A stretch of 32,193 nucleotides of DNA from NCBI GenBank assembly GCA_007695045.1, contig REEP01000066.1, forward strand, positions 1 through 32,193, read 5' to 3'. The notes below the pieces were generated by a model. It made no database searches. It was not told the DNA's origin and was given only the letters and a program-made list of their open reading frames with translations. This DNA comes from Rhodospirillales bacterium. GTDB taxonomy: Bacteria; Pseudomonadota; Alphaproteobacteria; Rhodospirillales; Defluviicoccaceae. Below, piece by piece: positions 10,628-18,568 of the stretch; the first letter of the stretch is position 1; the number at the start of each line of letters is the position of its first letter. A program made the position numbers and the translations under genes.

Positions 10628-12809
10628 GAGCACGAGCCGCGCCGGCCTCGCGGCGGTCAAGGTCATGGGGGGAGCCGTCATCGTGGCGTTCGGCGGCATG
10701 AGCGTCGAACGCGCTCGCGGAACCCGACGATTCGGCGGTGGCTGACGCCCGGCGGTGCTCGGCGATCCAGCCGGGCACCTGCGCCGGCGGCAGTGGCGGA
10801 GTGAACAGATAGCCTTGCGCCTCGCGACATCCCAGCGCCGCGAGCAGGCGTGCCTGCGCCGGCGTTTCCACCCCTTCGGCAATCACTTCGAGCTTGAGCG
10901 AGCGCGCAAGCACCAGGACCGCTTCGACGATCGCGCGGTCTTCGCCGTCGTCGGGGAGATTGCGCACGAAACTGCGGTCAATTTTGAGGCGATGCACGGG
11001 AAGTTGGCGCAAGTAGCGCAGGCTGGAATAGCCGGTCCCGAAGTCGTCGATCGCCAGTCGGATCCCCAGCTCATCAAGCCGGACCAGTTCCGCTATGACG
11101 TCGTCCCCTTCCTGTACCGCCGTGCGTTCCGTAATTTCCAGTTCCAGTGCGTGTGGCGGCAGGCCGGAGCGCGCCAAGGCTTGCCGCACCGTCGCCAACA
11201 ACTTGCCTCCGCCGATCTGCTGTGCGGAGATGTTGACCGCCACCCGGAACTCGCCGAGGCCCTCGTGCTGCCAGCACAGAGTCTGCGCCGCAGCCGTGGC
11301 AAGGGCCCATTCGCCCAACGGGATAATCAGGCCGTTGGCCTCGGCCAGCGGGATGAAGATATCCGGCGGGATCGTTCCCAGGCTGGGATGAGTCCACCGC
11401 ATCAGGGCTTCAAAACCGGCGATCTCCCCGCTCGGCAGGTGGATCAGGGGTTGGTAGGCGAGGGACAGTTGCCCCTGGTCCAGGGCCGAGGCCAGGGCCC
11501 GCTCCAGATCGCGGCGCCGCGCTACGCCGCCATCCTGCCGCTCGTGGTACAGGCAGAAGGTGGTGCGTGGTGTTTCCCGGGCACGTCGGGCCGCCAGCGT
11601 CGCTTCCTGCCAGAGCCGATCCGCTGGTGCGTGCCTTTCCGTGTTAAGGGTGGCGCCAATGCTGGCGATGCAGGGAATTTTGTGTCCGTCGACCGGCACC
11701 GGCGCGGCGAGCACGTCCACCAGTCCGCCCAGGAGCGCGCGCAGCGCGTCCTCGCCGGCCACCGCTGGCAGCAGGATGGCAAACTCGGTGTTTCCGATCC
11801 GGGCGACCTGGTCCGGATGAGAGGTGTTGCGCTTCAAACGCTCGGCCGTTTCCGACAGCACGGCGTCGCCGGCATCATGTCCGAACGCTTCGTTGATCTC
11901 GCCCACCTGTCGCAAGTCGACGATGGCAAGGCCCGTGGCCTGCCCCCGTTCGCCGTCCCGCGCCAACGCATCGAGCAGCCGGCCGCGCATGACCCGGCCA
12001 TTCGCCACTCCCGTCAACGCGTCGTGCGAGCTGTTGCGGTGCAGGGCCTCTTCGGCGCGCCGCTCCGCACTGATGTCACGAACGATGGCTGTGCCGGCCC
12101 GGTCTTCGCGTTCATGGTCGGCCCCCAAAACCAGTTCCACCGGGAAGCGCCGGCCGTCACGGTGGCAGCCTTCGGTCTCAAGGGCAGCAACCTTTCCATC
12201 CGAGGCAGGGACATGGAGCTGTCGCGGATCGAGGTCCGGGATCAGCCGACTGAGGCACTGGCCTGCCAACTCTGTCTGCCCCAGCCCGAACAGCCGTTCC
12301 ACAGCTTGGTTGCACGACACGATGCAGCCGACGCTATCGAGGCCGATTACCGCTTCCGCGAGGGTATCGATCACCAACGAGATATGCCGGCGTTCCGCTT
12401 CCAGCCGGACCAGTTCACGGCGCACCAGGGCGTGACGGCAGTACTCCGCCGCCGCGTCGGAAATCGCGGCCACCAGATTCGGCTGCGCGCATGGCTTGGT
12501 CAAAAACCGGAAGACCTGGCCGTGATTGACCGCGGCCATGGCCGTCTGCAGGTCGCCCTGCCCGGTCAGCATGATGCGCATGATCTCCGGCGCGCGCGTG
12601 CGGACCTGGTTGAGGAAAGCGACCCCGTCCATGCCCGGCATCTGCATGTCGCTGACGACCACGGCGAAGGGGCCCTGGCGTTCCAGAAGGTCGAGACCTT
12701 CCGGGCCGCTGGCGGCGGTGACGATGTCGAAGTGATGACGCAGGCCGCGGTGAAAACCCGCCAGCACGTGGGGTTCGTCGTCCACGACCAGAACCCTGGT
12801 GCGCGTCAT
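10605..12809 (-). CDS. Response regulator with PAS, degenerate GGDEF and EAL domains
   Basis: This 734-residue protein is predicted to hydrolyse c-di-GMP. The receiver domain (1-125) has DD at 10-11 and phospho-acceptor Asp54 (VVSDMQMPGMDG). A PAS domain spans about 138-255. A GGDEF domain (about 258-420) is degenerate: the signature GGDEF reads GNTEF (339-343) and the metal-binding DLD reads DLR, so no cyclase activity is expected. The EAL domain (about 433-685) keeps FEALMRW (467-469 = EAL), NIS, ELEITER, DDFGTGYSSL, LKIDRSFV and EVIAEGVET, so it looks active. The start has a good ribosome-binding site (GGAAGGA). The 50-residue C-terminal tail is Ala/Arg-rich and overlaps the kinase start. 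As first gene of the operon with the LOV kinase and HDOD regulator, it is a likely phosphorylation target. Confidence 0.93.
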   Translation of the reverse strand: MTRTRVLVVDDEPHVLAGFHRGLRHHFDIVTAASGPEGLDLLERQGPFAVVVSDMQMPGMDGVAFLNQVRTRAPEIMRIMLTGQGDLQTAMAAVNHGQVFRFLTKPCAQPNLVAAISDAAAEYCRHALVRRELVRLEAERRHISLVIDTLAEAVIGLDSVGCIVSCNQAVERLFGLGQTELAGQCLSRLIPDLDPRQLHVPASDGKVAALETEGCHRDGRRFPVELVLGADHEREDRAGTAIVRDISAERRAEEALHRNSSHDALTGVANGRVMRGRLLDALARDGERGQATGLAIVDLRQVGEINEAFGHDAGDAVLSETAERLKRNTSHPDQVARIGNTEFAILLPAVAGEDALRALLGGLVDVLAAPVPVDGHKIPCIASIGATLNTERHAPADRLWQEATLAARRARETPRTTFCLYHERQDGGVARRRDLERALASALDQGQLSLAYQPLIHLPSGEIAGFEALMRWTHPSLGTIPPDIFIPLAEANGLIIPLGEWALATAAAQTLCWQHEGLGEFRVAVNISAQQIGGGKLLATVRQALARSGLPPHALELEITERTAVQEGDDVIAELVRLDELGIRLAIDDFGTGYSSLRYLRQLPVHRLKIDRSFVRNLPDDGEDRAIVEAVLVLARSLKLEVIAEGVETPAQARLLAALGCREAQGYLFTPPLPPAQVPGWIAEHRRASATAESSGSASAFDAHAAERHDDGSPHDLDRREAGAARAHAGDRGT

Positions 12810-12917
12810 CAGCCCCTATCCTTCCGTCACGGGTGCGGAACGACACCTCAAGGTTGAGCATTATGTCGTGGAGTACGGCCCGGTTGTCTGCGCCGCGGAC
12901 CGCCATACCCCTTTTGG

Positions 12918-12947
12918 ATAGTAAGACAACAAAACCCCGAACATCAA
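12918..12947 (-). promoter_or_regulatory. Possible promoter of the EAL-kinase-HDOD operon
   Basis: On the - strand, TTGATG (12942-12947) and TACTAT (12918-12923) are 18 bases apart and lie about 110 bases upstream of the EAL gene start. They resemble sigma-70 -35 and -10 boxes only partly. The 256-base region between this gene and 13066 is the divergent promoter region and shows no other clear signal. Confidence 0.25.
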
Positions 12948-13065
12948 GTTAACGCTTCGACCATGCCATCGCATCCGACCGGTCAACAAGAGCGCCTTTT
13001 AAGGTTTTGGCAGGGCCACCCGACTACCCTGGCCTTCGCAATCGTTCGACCCGAGGTGTGCGTTC

Positions 13066-15138
13066 ATGGCCGATTCCGTCGAGTCCGGCACTGTGGCGCC
13101 GACAGCAACCGATGCCGCCGCCGTGGCGGATCACATGACCGACGCGGCCTCCGGACAGGCGCCCGTTCTGCACCAACGGTTCGAGATCGATGCCAGGACC
13201 CCGCTACCGGCATTCGATAACGGCACGTCCCGGGCGTATGCCGTCACCGATCGTCTCCAGGCCGGTCGTGCCCTGTTCGCCTTGGTGTGCTCTCCGGTGC
13301 TGCCGTTCCGGGCCCATGTGCTGGAGCGCCTGAATGGCAGTTTGCCGTCCGGTTTGCTGCCTCTGGTGGATCACGGCCTGGTGTCGTGGGCTGGCGAACG
13401 GGTGCCCGTCCTCGTCTACGTCCGGCCCGAAGGCGGCGCGGTCGGCGCCGTCTACGGCCGGGACGGACGCAGCATCGCAGAGAACGATATTATCCGCCGG
13501 ATCGCCACCCCAATCGTCCGCGCGTTGCGGGGGCTGGATTCAAGCAGCGTCAGCCACCGCAACATTCGCCTCGGCAACCTGTACTTCCTGGATGAAGGCC
13601 GGTCCGAGTTGGTATTGGGCGATTGTGTGGCAGGGCCTCCCGGGATGGCCCAGCCGATAGCGTCCGAGCCTGTGGAACGGGCGATCGCCTCGCCTGCCGG
13701 TCGCGGCGAAGGCGGCAGCGCCGATGACGTGTACGCCCTCGGCGTGGCCCTGGTGTCCCTGTTACTGGGATACGATCCCATCGCGGACACCGACGATGAT
13801 GACATCATCATGGCCAAGCTGGAGCGCGGCAGCTACAGCGTGTTATGCGAACGTCAGCGCGTGCCGCTCGCCATGCTCGAACCGCTCCGCGGCATGCTTT
13901 GCGACGAACCGTTGGCGCGCTGGAGTCTCGACGAGTTGCAGGCGTGGATCTCCGGCGGTCGTACCAGCCTGCCGCGCCGCACTGCCGGTGCCCGGCCCGC
14001 GGCGCCATTCGCGTTCGGCCGCAAGGAGCATTTTTCTTTCAGGACCTTGGCGCGAGCGTTCTCCAAGGACGTGGTCCGCGCGGGTGGGGTGATACGCGCC
14101 GGTCATCTGGAGTTGTGGCTACGCCAGCGGGTGCGCGATGAGGACCTGGCCAACCGGGTCGCCGATCAGGTTCACGTCGCCACCAAGGCGGCCCGCGGCA
14201 ATGCCAACGCCGAACAGGTGCTGGTCTCCCGGGTCGCGATGCTGCTCGATCCCCGCGCACCGATCTGCTTCCAGGGCTTGAACGTGATGCCGGACGGCAT
14301 TGGCCCGCTTCTCGCCCAGCGCTGGCTCGGCGACGGCGATGCGCAGACGCCGGCGGCTCTGCTGCAATCGGATTTGCCGGGATTCTGGTTGTGGGCTCAG
14401 GGCAAGGATGGGACGAGCCTGATCGCGGCTCACCGGCAGATTCCGCGACTGCATTTCCTTATCGGCAAGCAGACGATTGGCTACGGGCTGGAGCGCTGCC
14501 TGTATGAGACCAACCCGGGCATTCCATGCCAAAGCCCGCTGGTGCGGGGAAGCTATGTCCTGACCCTGGAAAGATTGTTGATCGCTCTGGACCGGGCAGC
14601 CGGCACGGCCGGCGAGGCAGATCTGCCGATGGATCGGCATATCGCGGCTTTCATCGCGTCGCGTAGCGAGGGTGGTACGGAAGCGCTGCTGGCGGCCATC
14701 GGCGACGCTTCCCGGGCCAAAGTGGTGTTGGGCACCTTGGGGCTGCTGGCGCAGGGTCAGCGCGCTTGCGGTGGGCTTGCGGTTCCCAGGCTGTCGGCAT
14801 GGATGGCGCGCCTGCTGCCACCGGTGATCGACGAGTTCCATCATCGCCGGACCCGCCGCGAGGTGGAGAAGCGCATCAAGGCGGTGGCGCCCAACGGTTT
14901 GCTGACCGAACTCAGCGATATCGTGAACGATCAGGACCGGCGCATGTCGGACATGAGCGGATTCATGGCGGCCTCCGCTGCGTTCGAAGCGGCTTCGACG
15001 CGTATCCGCACGCTGGAGTCCGATGATCCCCGGCAAATCGCTCGGATCCAGGAGGCCGGCCGATCGGCCGCTGCCACCGCGTCGATTCTGGCCTCGGCGG
15101 TGGCGGTCTGCCTGATCCTGATGAGCCACCTGCTGTAA
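13066..15138 (+). CDS. Tail-anchored protein with kinase-like (pseudokinase) domain
   Basis: The 690-residue protein has an N-terminal segment with a Ser/Thr protein kinase fold (about residues 55-300). The catalytic-loop equivalent is SHRNIRLGNLYF: the HRD Asp is replaced by Asn166, while the metal-binding Asn171 is kept. LGDC supplies a DFG-like Asp186, and SADDVYALGVALVSLLLGYDP matches the kinase region after the activation loop. The beta-3 lysine (VAIK) is not apparent; the matching stretch reads ALFALVC. It is therefore probably a pseudokinase. The C-terminal 370 residues are unrecognised. They end in one hydrophobic segment (about 668-690, ILASAVAVCLILMSHLL), which predicts a tail anchor with the bulk of the protein in the cytoplasm. 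The next gene starts 4 bases after its stop. It is transcribed divergently from the c-di-GMP operon. Confidence 0.8.
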   Translation: MADSVESGTVAPTATDAAAVADHMTDAASGQAPVLHQRFEIDARTPLPAFDNGTSRAYAVTDRLQAGRALFALVCSPVLPFRAHVLERLNGSLPSGLLPLVDHGLVSWAGERVPVLVYVRPEGGAVGAVYGRDGRSIAENDIIRRIATPIVRALRGLDSSSVSHRNIRLGNLYFLDEGRSELVLGDCVAGPPGMAQPIASEPVERAIASPAGRGEGGSADDVYALGVALVSLLLGYDPIADTDDDDIIMAKLERGSYSVLCERQRVPLAMLEPLRGMLCDEPLARWSLDELQAWISGGRTSLPRRTAGARPAAPFAFGRKEHFSFRTLARAFSKDVVRAGGVIRAGHLELWLRQRVRDEDLANRVADQVHVATKAARGNANAEQVLVSRVAMLLDPRAPICFQGLNVMPDGIGPLLAQRWLGDGDAQTPAALLQSDLPGFWLWAQGKDGTSLIAAHRQIPRLHFLIGKQTIGYGLERCLYETNPGIPCQSPLVRGSYVLTLERLLIALDRAAGTAGEADLPMDRHIAAFIASRSEGGTEALLAAIGDASRAKVVLGTLGLLAQGQRACGGLAVPRLSAWMARLLPPVIDEFHHRRTRREVEKRIKAVAPNGLLTELSDIVNDQDRRMSDMSGFMAASAAFEAASTRIRTLESDDPRQIARIQEAGRSAAATASILASAVAVCLILMSHLL

Positions 15139-15142
15139 CGCC

Positions 15143-15676
15143 ATGACCGATTGGCCGAGCCGGGCTCGTCTGAGACCGTCGCAAGCGCAGTCGCAGCCCC
15201 CCCAAGGTCATCAGCGTCGACGTTTCCGACGGCCGATGCTGGCGGCGGTTGTGCTGGTCCTGGTCACCGCCTTCACGCCGGCGACCTTGGTGGTCTTGCT
15301 GGTGGGAATGCTGCCCACCCTCGTGGCCGCCATAGCCAGTCGTACCCCCGGTCACCACGCCGTGGTGACCATCGGCAGCATCAACTTCATCGGTGTGTTT
15401 CCGTTCGTCCTGCGTTTGTGGATGAGCGGCAACGCCGTTCACGATGCCGCCGCCGTGGCGACCGACCTGATCAACCTGGTGCTGATGTACGGAGCGGCCG
15501 CTCTGGGCTGGGTGGTGTATCTGGCGATGCCGCCGCTGGTGGTCGCCCTCTGGCGCGTGCGTTCCCGCAGCGAAGTGGCGGCGCTGCGTGCTCGGCAAAA
15601 GGACTTGATGGAGGAGTGGGGGGAGGAGCTGGGGCGTCCACCCCCCCGGCGCGAACCGACCCCGGCCGGCGTTTGA
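15143..15676 (+). CDS. Small polytopic membrane protein, unknown function
   Basis: The 177-residue product has an Arg/Gln-rich cytoplasmic-looking N-terminus (about 1-30). Three or four hydrophobic segments follow: about 32-65 (LAAVVLVLVTAF ... LVVLLVGMLPTLVAAIA), 72-93 (VVTIGSINFIGVFPFVLRLW) and 108-137 (LINLVLMYGAAALGWVVYLAM). A charged C-terminal tail (RSRSEVAALRARQKDLMEEW) could form a short helix. It starts 4 bases after the pseudokinase gene, so the two are almost certainly cotranscribed and may form one membrane complex; that is inference from position. No family was recognised. It ends 13 bases before the convergent rpoH. Confidence 0.8.
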   Translation: MTDWPSRARLRPSQAQSQPPQGHQRRRFRRPMLAAVVLVLVTAFTPATLVVLLVGMLPTLVAAIASRTPGHHAVVTIGSINFIGVFPFVLRLWMSGNAVHDAAAVATDLINLVLMYGAAALGWVVYLAMPPLVVALWRVRSRSEVAALRARQKDLMEEWGEELGRPPPRREPTPAGV

Positions 15677-15689
15677 CCGCCCGGAGCCT

Positions 15690-16574
15690 TCAGGATGCCA
15701 GTTGCTGATCGAAGGCCGCGTTGCGAACCGACTTCTGCAACTTCTCGAACGCCCGCACCTCGATCTGGCGTACCCGTTCGCGGGAAATGCCGTACCGCTG
15801 GCTCAGGTGTTCCAGTGTCGACGGGGTCTCGCTCAGCCGGCGTTCGGCGATGATTTCGCGTTCCCGCGGGGTCAGGGTCCGCAGGGCACCGTCCAGCAGG
15901 CTGCGCCGGGAGTTCATCTCCTCGGCGTCGGCCAGCCGTGACTCCTGGTCCGGCTCCCCATCTACCAGCCAGTCCTGCCACTCTCCTTCGCCTTCTTCGC
16001 GCAAGGGTGCATTGAGCGACATGTCCTGACTGGAAATTCGCCGGTTCATGTTGATGACATCGGAATCGCTGACGTTCAGCCGATCGGCGATCCTGGTGAC
16101 ATGTTCGGGTAACAGGTCGCCGTCCTCGATCGCCTGCATCTGTCCTTTCAGCTTGCGCAGGTTGAAGAAAAGCTTCTTCTGCGCGGCCGTCGTGCCGATC
16201 TTCACCAGCGACCACGAATGCAGGATGTATTCCTGGATCGAGGCACGGATCCACCACATCGCGTAGGTGGCCAAGCGAAAGCCGCGGTCGGGATCGAACC
16301 GGCGCACCGCCTGCATCATGCCCACGTTGCCCTCCGAGATCAGTTCGCCCAACGGCAGGCCATAGCCGCGATAACCCATGGCGATCTTGGCGACCAGGCG
16401 CAGATGGCTGGTGACCAGCCGGTGAGCGGCGGCCATGTCCTGGTGGTCGACCCACCGCCGGGCCAGGGCCAACTCCTCCTCGGGGCTCAGCATCGGGTAG
16501 GCCCGGATTCGCTGCAGGTAAAGGCTCAGGTTCCGTTCGGGACTGACGTCATGATCGAAACTCATGTAGGACAT
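15690..16574 (-). CDS. rpoH: RNA polymerase sigma-32 (heat shock) factor
   Basis: RpoH directs RNA polymerase to heat-shock promoters. The 294-residue length is usual. Region 2 is clear (LVTSHLRLVAKIAMGYRGYG, ISEGNVGMMQAVRRFDP, FRLATYAMWWIRASIQEYIL). The RpoH box AAQKKLFFNLRKLK separates it from other group 2 and 3 sigma factors. Region 4 contains LTPREREIIAERRL and the helix-turn-helix LEHLSQRYGISRERVRQIEVRAFEKLQ. GGGGAG with a 6-base spacing precedes the ATG. It lies 92 bases downstream of rluD in the same direction. An A/T-rich TTATTAT on the - strand near 16655 might serve as a -10 box for its own promoter, but no -35 could be assigned. Confidence 0.96.
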   Translation of the reverse strand: MSYMSFDHDVSPERNLSLYLQRIRAYPMLSPEEELALARRWVDHQDMAAAHRLVTSHLRLVAKIAMGYRGYGLPLGELISEGNVGMMQAVRRFDPDRGFRLATYAMWWIRASIQEYILHSWSLVKIGTTAAQKKLFFNLRKLKGQMQAIEDGDLLPEHVTRIADRLNVSDSDVINMNRRISSQDMSLNAPLREEGEGEWQDWLVDGEPDQESRLADAEEMNSRRSLLDGALRTLTPREREIIAERRLSETPSTLEHLSQRYGISRERVRQIEVRAFEKLQKSVRNAAFDQQLAS

Positions 16575-16666
16575 CGCATCTCCCCCGTCTGTTCGGGGTT
16601 GGCTCGAACCGGCGATCAGTGCCGGCCGTGGGCTCTCCGCCCGCTCAACGCTCCGCCGATAATAAC

Positions 16667-17665
16667 CTAGCGTGGCACTGCGGTATAGGGGGCGATTTGG
16701 ATCGCCTGTAAACAGCCGACCAACGCCCTGATCTCAGGATCCAATGGTACCTGGAAGCGGCACGATTTGCCCGTCACAGGGTGCTGACACCCAATCAAGA
16801 AGGCGTGAAGTGCCTGCCGACGAAACGAGCGGAGCGTGCCCACTGCCGCCTCCGGCAACTCACGCGGCCATGGCTTGCGCCGGCCGTAAACCGGATCGCC
16901 GATCAGGGCGTGGCCGATGCTGGCCAGATGCACCCGGATCTGGTGGGTGCGCCCGGTGATCGGGCGACATTCCAGAAGCGCCGCCACCCCGCCACCCATC
17001 ACCTGGAGCACCCGGTAGTCGGTGGCAGCCGGCTTGCCTGCGGTCGGCACCACGGCCATGCGGGTCCGGTGTAGACGGTCCCGGCCGATGGCACCGGTGA
17101 TGCGCCCGGCAGCAGGCGAGGGGACACCCCACACAAGTGCGAAGTAGGCGCGCTCGATGGCATGGGCGGCGAATTGCCGGATCAGGCCTTGATGCGCGGC
17201 ATCGGTCTTGGCGGCAACGATGAGACCGCTCGTATTCTTGTCCAGGCGGTGGACGATGCCGGGCCTGAGCGGCGCTCCGACGCTGGAAAGCCGCCCCCCA
17301 GTATGATTGATCAGGGCGTTGACCAGGGTGCGTTCGGGATTGCCGGCCCCCGGGTGAACCACCAAGCCGGCCGGCTTGTCCACTATAATGATGTGGTCGT
17401 CTTCGAAGACCACCTCGAGGGGGATGTCCTGACCGGCCGGGCGCACGTCCGGCGGCGGCGGCAGGTCAACTGCATAAATTTCGCCCGTGCGTACGCGCGT
17501 CGACGGCGCGCGAACCGCATCGCCCGATGTGTCCTGGACCCGGCCGGACTCGATCAAGGCCTTCAGCCTGGACCGGGAAACCGACGGGAGGGCATCGGCC
17601 AGCACCCGGTCCAGCCGCAAGCCGGCCTTGTCCTCGGCAATGACGACGGTTAAAGGAGGCGTCAT
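16667..17665 (-). CDS. rluD: 23S rRNA pseudouridine synthase, RluD type
   Basis: RluA/RluD-family enzymes isomerise uridines of 23S rRNA to pseudouridine. The 332-residue product has an N-terminal S4 RNA-binding domain (about 13-70, GLRLDRVLADALPSVSRSRLKALIESG). The catalytic domain follows, with VVDKPAGLVVHPG and the signature GIVHRLDKNTSGLIVAAK, in which Asp142 is the nucleophile. RTHQIRVHLASIGHALIGDPVYG is the conserved C-terminal motif. The frame stays open up to 17977, but that extension overlaps the divergent gene at 17699. The ATG at 17665 gives a standard family N-terminus. The RluD subtype, rather than RluA or RluC, is favoured by the S4 domain and length; the exact rRNA targets are inferred. 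Confidence 0.92.
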   Translation of the reverse strand: MTPPLTVVIAEDKAGLRLDRVLADALPSVSRSRLKALIESGRVQDTSGDAVRAPSTRVRTGEIYAVDLPPPPDVRPAGQDIPLEVVFEDDHIIIVDKPAGLVVHPGAGNPERTLVNALINHTGGRLSSVGAPLRPGIVHRLDKNTSGLIVAAKTDAAHQGLIRQFAAHAIERAYFALVWGVPSPAAGRITGAIGRDRLHRTRMAVVPTAGKPAATDYRVLQVMGGGVAALLECRPITGRTHQIRVHLASIGHALIGDPVYGRRKPWPRELPEAAVGTLRSFRRQALHAFLIGCQHPVTGKSCRFQVPLDPEIRALVGCLQAIQIAPYTAVPR

Positions 17666-17698
17666 CGTTCTGGGCAGCACAACTGTGGCAGGTTTTCC

Positions 17699-18022
17699 AT
17701 GCAGGCCATCAAGGCGGTCGTCATCGGACTCGGCGTTCTGATCGTGATCAGCTTCGGTCTGCTCGTCTATGGATTCTATACCAAGCTCACCGACCCCGAC
17801 TTCCGGGTAACCACAGCCGACGGCCCTTCCGGGCCGCCGGAGGCCCAAATCGATGTGCCCGAGGGATGCGGGGTATTCGAAATGGCAGCTGAGGAGGATC
17901 GGCTGTTCCTGCGCCTGGACGGCCCCCATGAGGGATGCAGGCGGATCCTGGTGATCGACGCCGACAGCGGCCGGCACCTGCGCACCGTCACCTGGGAACG
18001 GGCGGCGCCGGAACAGCCGTAG
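17699..18022 (+). CDS. Small membrane-anchored protein, DUF6476-like
   Basis: The 107-residue protein has one N-terminal transmembrane segment (about residues 4-27, IKAVVIGLGVLIVISFGLLVYGFY). A soluble domain of about 80 residues follows, with the pattern DVPEGCGVFEMAAEEDRLFLRL and ILVIDADSGRHLRTVTW. The layout matches the small alphaproteobacterial DUF6476 proteins, which are often found next to RluA-type synthase and rpoH genes, as here. The match is from memory of the pattern and is moderate. It starts only 33 bases from the divergent rluD start, so both promoters must overlap coding sequence or each other. The next gene follows after 2 bases. Function is unknown. Confidence 0.8.
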   Translation: MQAIKAVVIGLGVLIVISFGLLVYGFYTKLTDPDFRVTTADGPSGPPEAQIDVPEGCGVFEMAAEEDRLFLRLDGPHEGCRRILVIDADSGRHLRTVTWERAAPEQP

Positions 18023-18024
18023 CC

Positions 18025-18456
18025 GTGATCGTTCTGTCCCGGTCCATTTTGGCCGCCATCGCCCGGCATGCGGAACGAACCTATCCGGAAGAGTGCTGCG
18101 GCCTTCTTGTCGGTACGCGCCGTGTGACCGGGGACATTGTGATCAGCCGCGCCGAGGCCGCGACCAATGTGGCGCCGTTGTCGCGCGGCGACCGTTTCGA
18201 GGTGGACCCGCAGGTACGGTTCAACCTGATGCGCGACCTTCGTGGTGGCGGGGGAGCCGAGGCGATCGTCGGCCACTACCACTCCCACCCGGATCGGCCG
18301 GCGTCGCCGTCGCCCACGGATGCCGCGATGGCGTACGAACCGGACCTGGTCTGGGTGATCATCGCGGTCCGGGACGGGGTTGCCGGCACGACGGCGGCAT
18401 TCCGTTTCGACGCCGGGTGTGGTCGCTTTCAGCCTGTGGTCCTCAGCGTGATATGA
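18025..18456 (+). CDS. JAMM/MPN+ (Mov34) metallopeptidase
   Basis: The 143-residue single-domain protein carries the zinc JAMM signature. GHYHSHP with His86 and His88 is followed by ten residues and Asp99 (SPSPTD), and the upstream acid is Glu22 or Glu23 in YPEECCGLLVG. Such stand-alone bacterial MPN+ proteases cleave isopeptide or C-terminal peptide bonds of ubiquitin-like or sulfur-carrier proteins. No ubiquitin-like, ThiS/MoaD or E1-like gene is in this window, so the substrate is unknown. The start is taken as GTG at 18025, two bases after the previous stop, because it gives a normal family N-terminus. The ORF could be extended upstream only through out-of-frame overlap with the previous gene. 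It probably shares an operon with the DUF6476-like gene. Confidence 0.85.
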   Translation: MIVLSRSILAAIARHAERTYPEECCGLLVGTRRVTGDIVISRAEAATNVAPLSRGDRFEVDPQVRFNLMRDLRGGGGAEAIVGHYHSHPDRPASPSPTDAAMAYEPDLVWVIIAVRDGVAGTTAAFRFDAGCGRFQPVVLSVI

Positions 18457-18568
18457 TTTGCTGGATCGCGATCATCTCGGGCTGCCGGCTGATAACGCTC
18501 CGGTATGGTTGCCACGGCGACGTTTGTGTCTGGTCAGAATGCAGCTCACGGCAAGGAGCCATCGGAGA

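Noticed and set aside
6545-10804. 1419-codon open frame on the + strand opposite the histidine kinase
   Set aside because: It is a GC-rich antisense shadow: the translation is low in recognisable motifs, rich in His, Arg, Gly and Gln, and the opposite strand encodes clear PAS, LOV and kinase domains.
10755-12857. 700-codon + strand open frame opposite the EAL regulator
   Set aside because: The - strand has complete receiver and EAL motifs. The antisense product has no domain signature.
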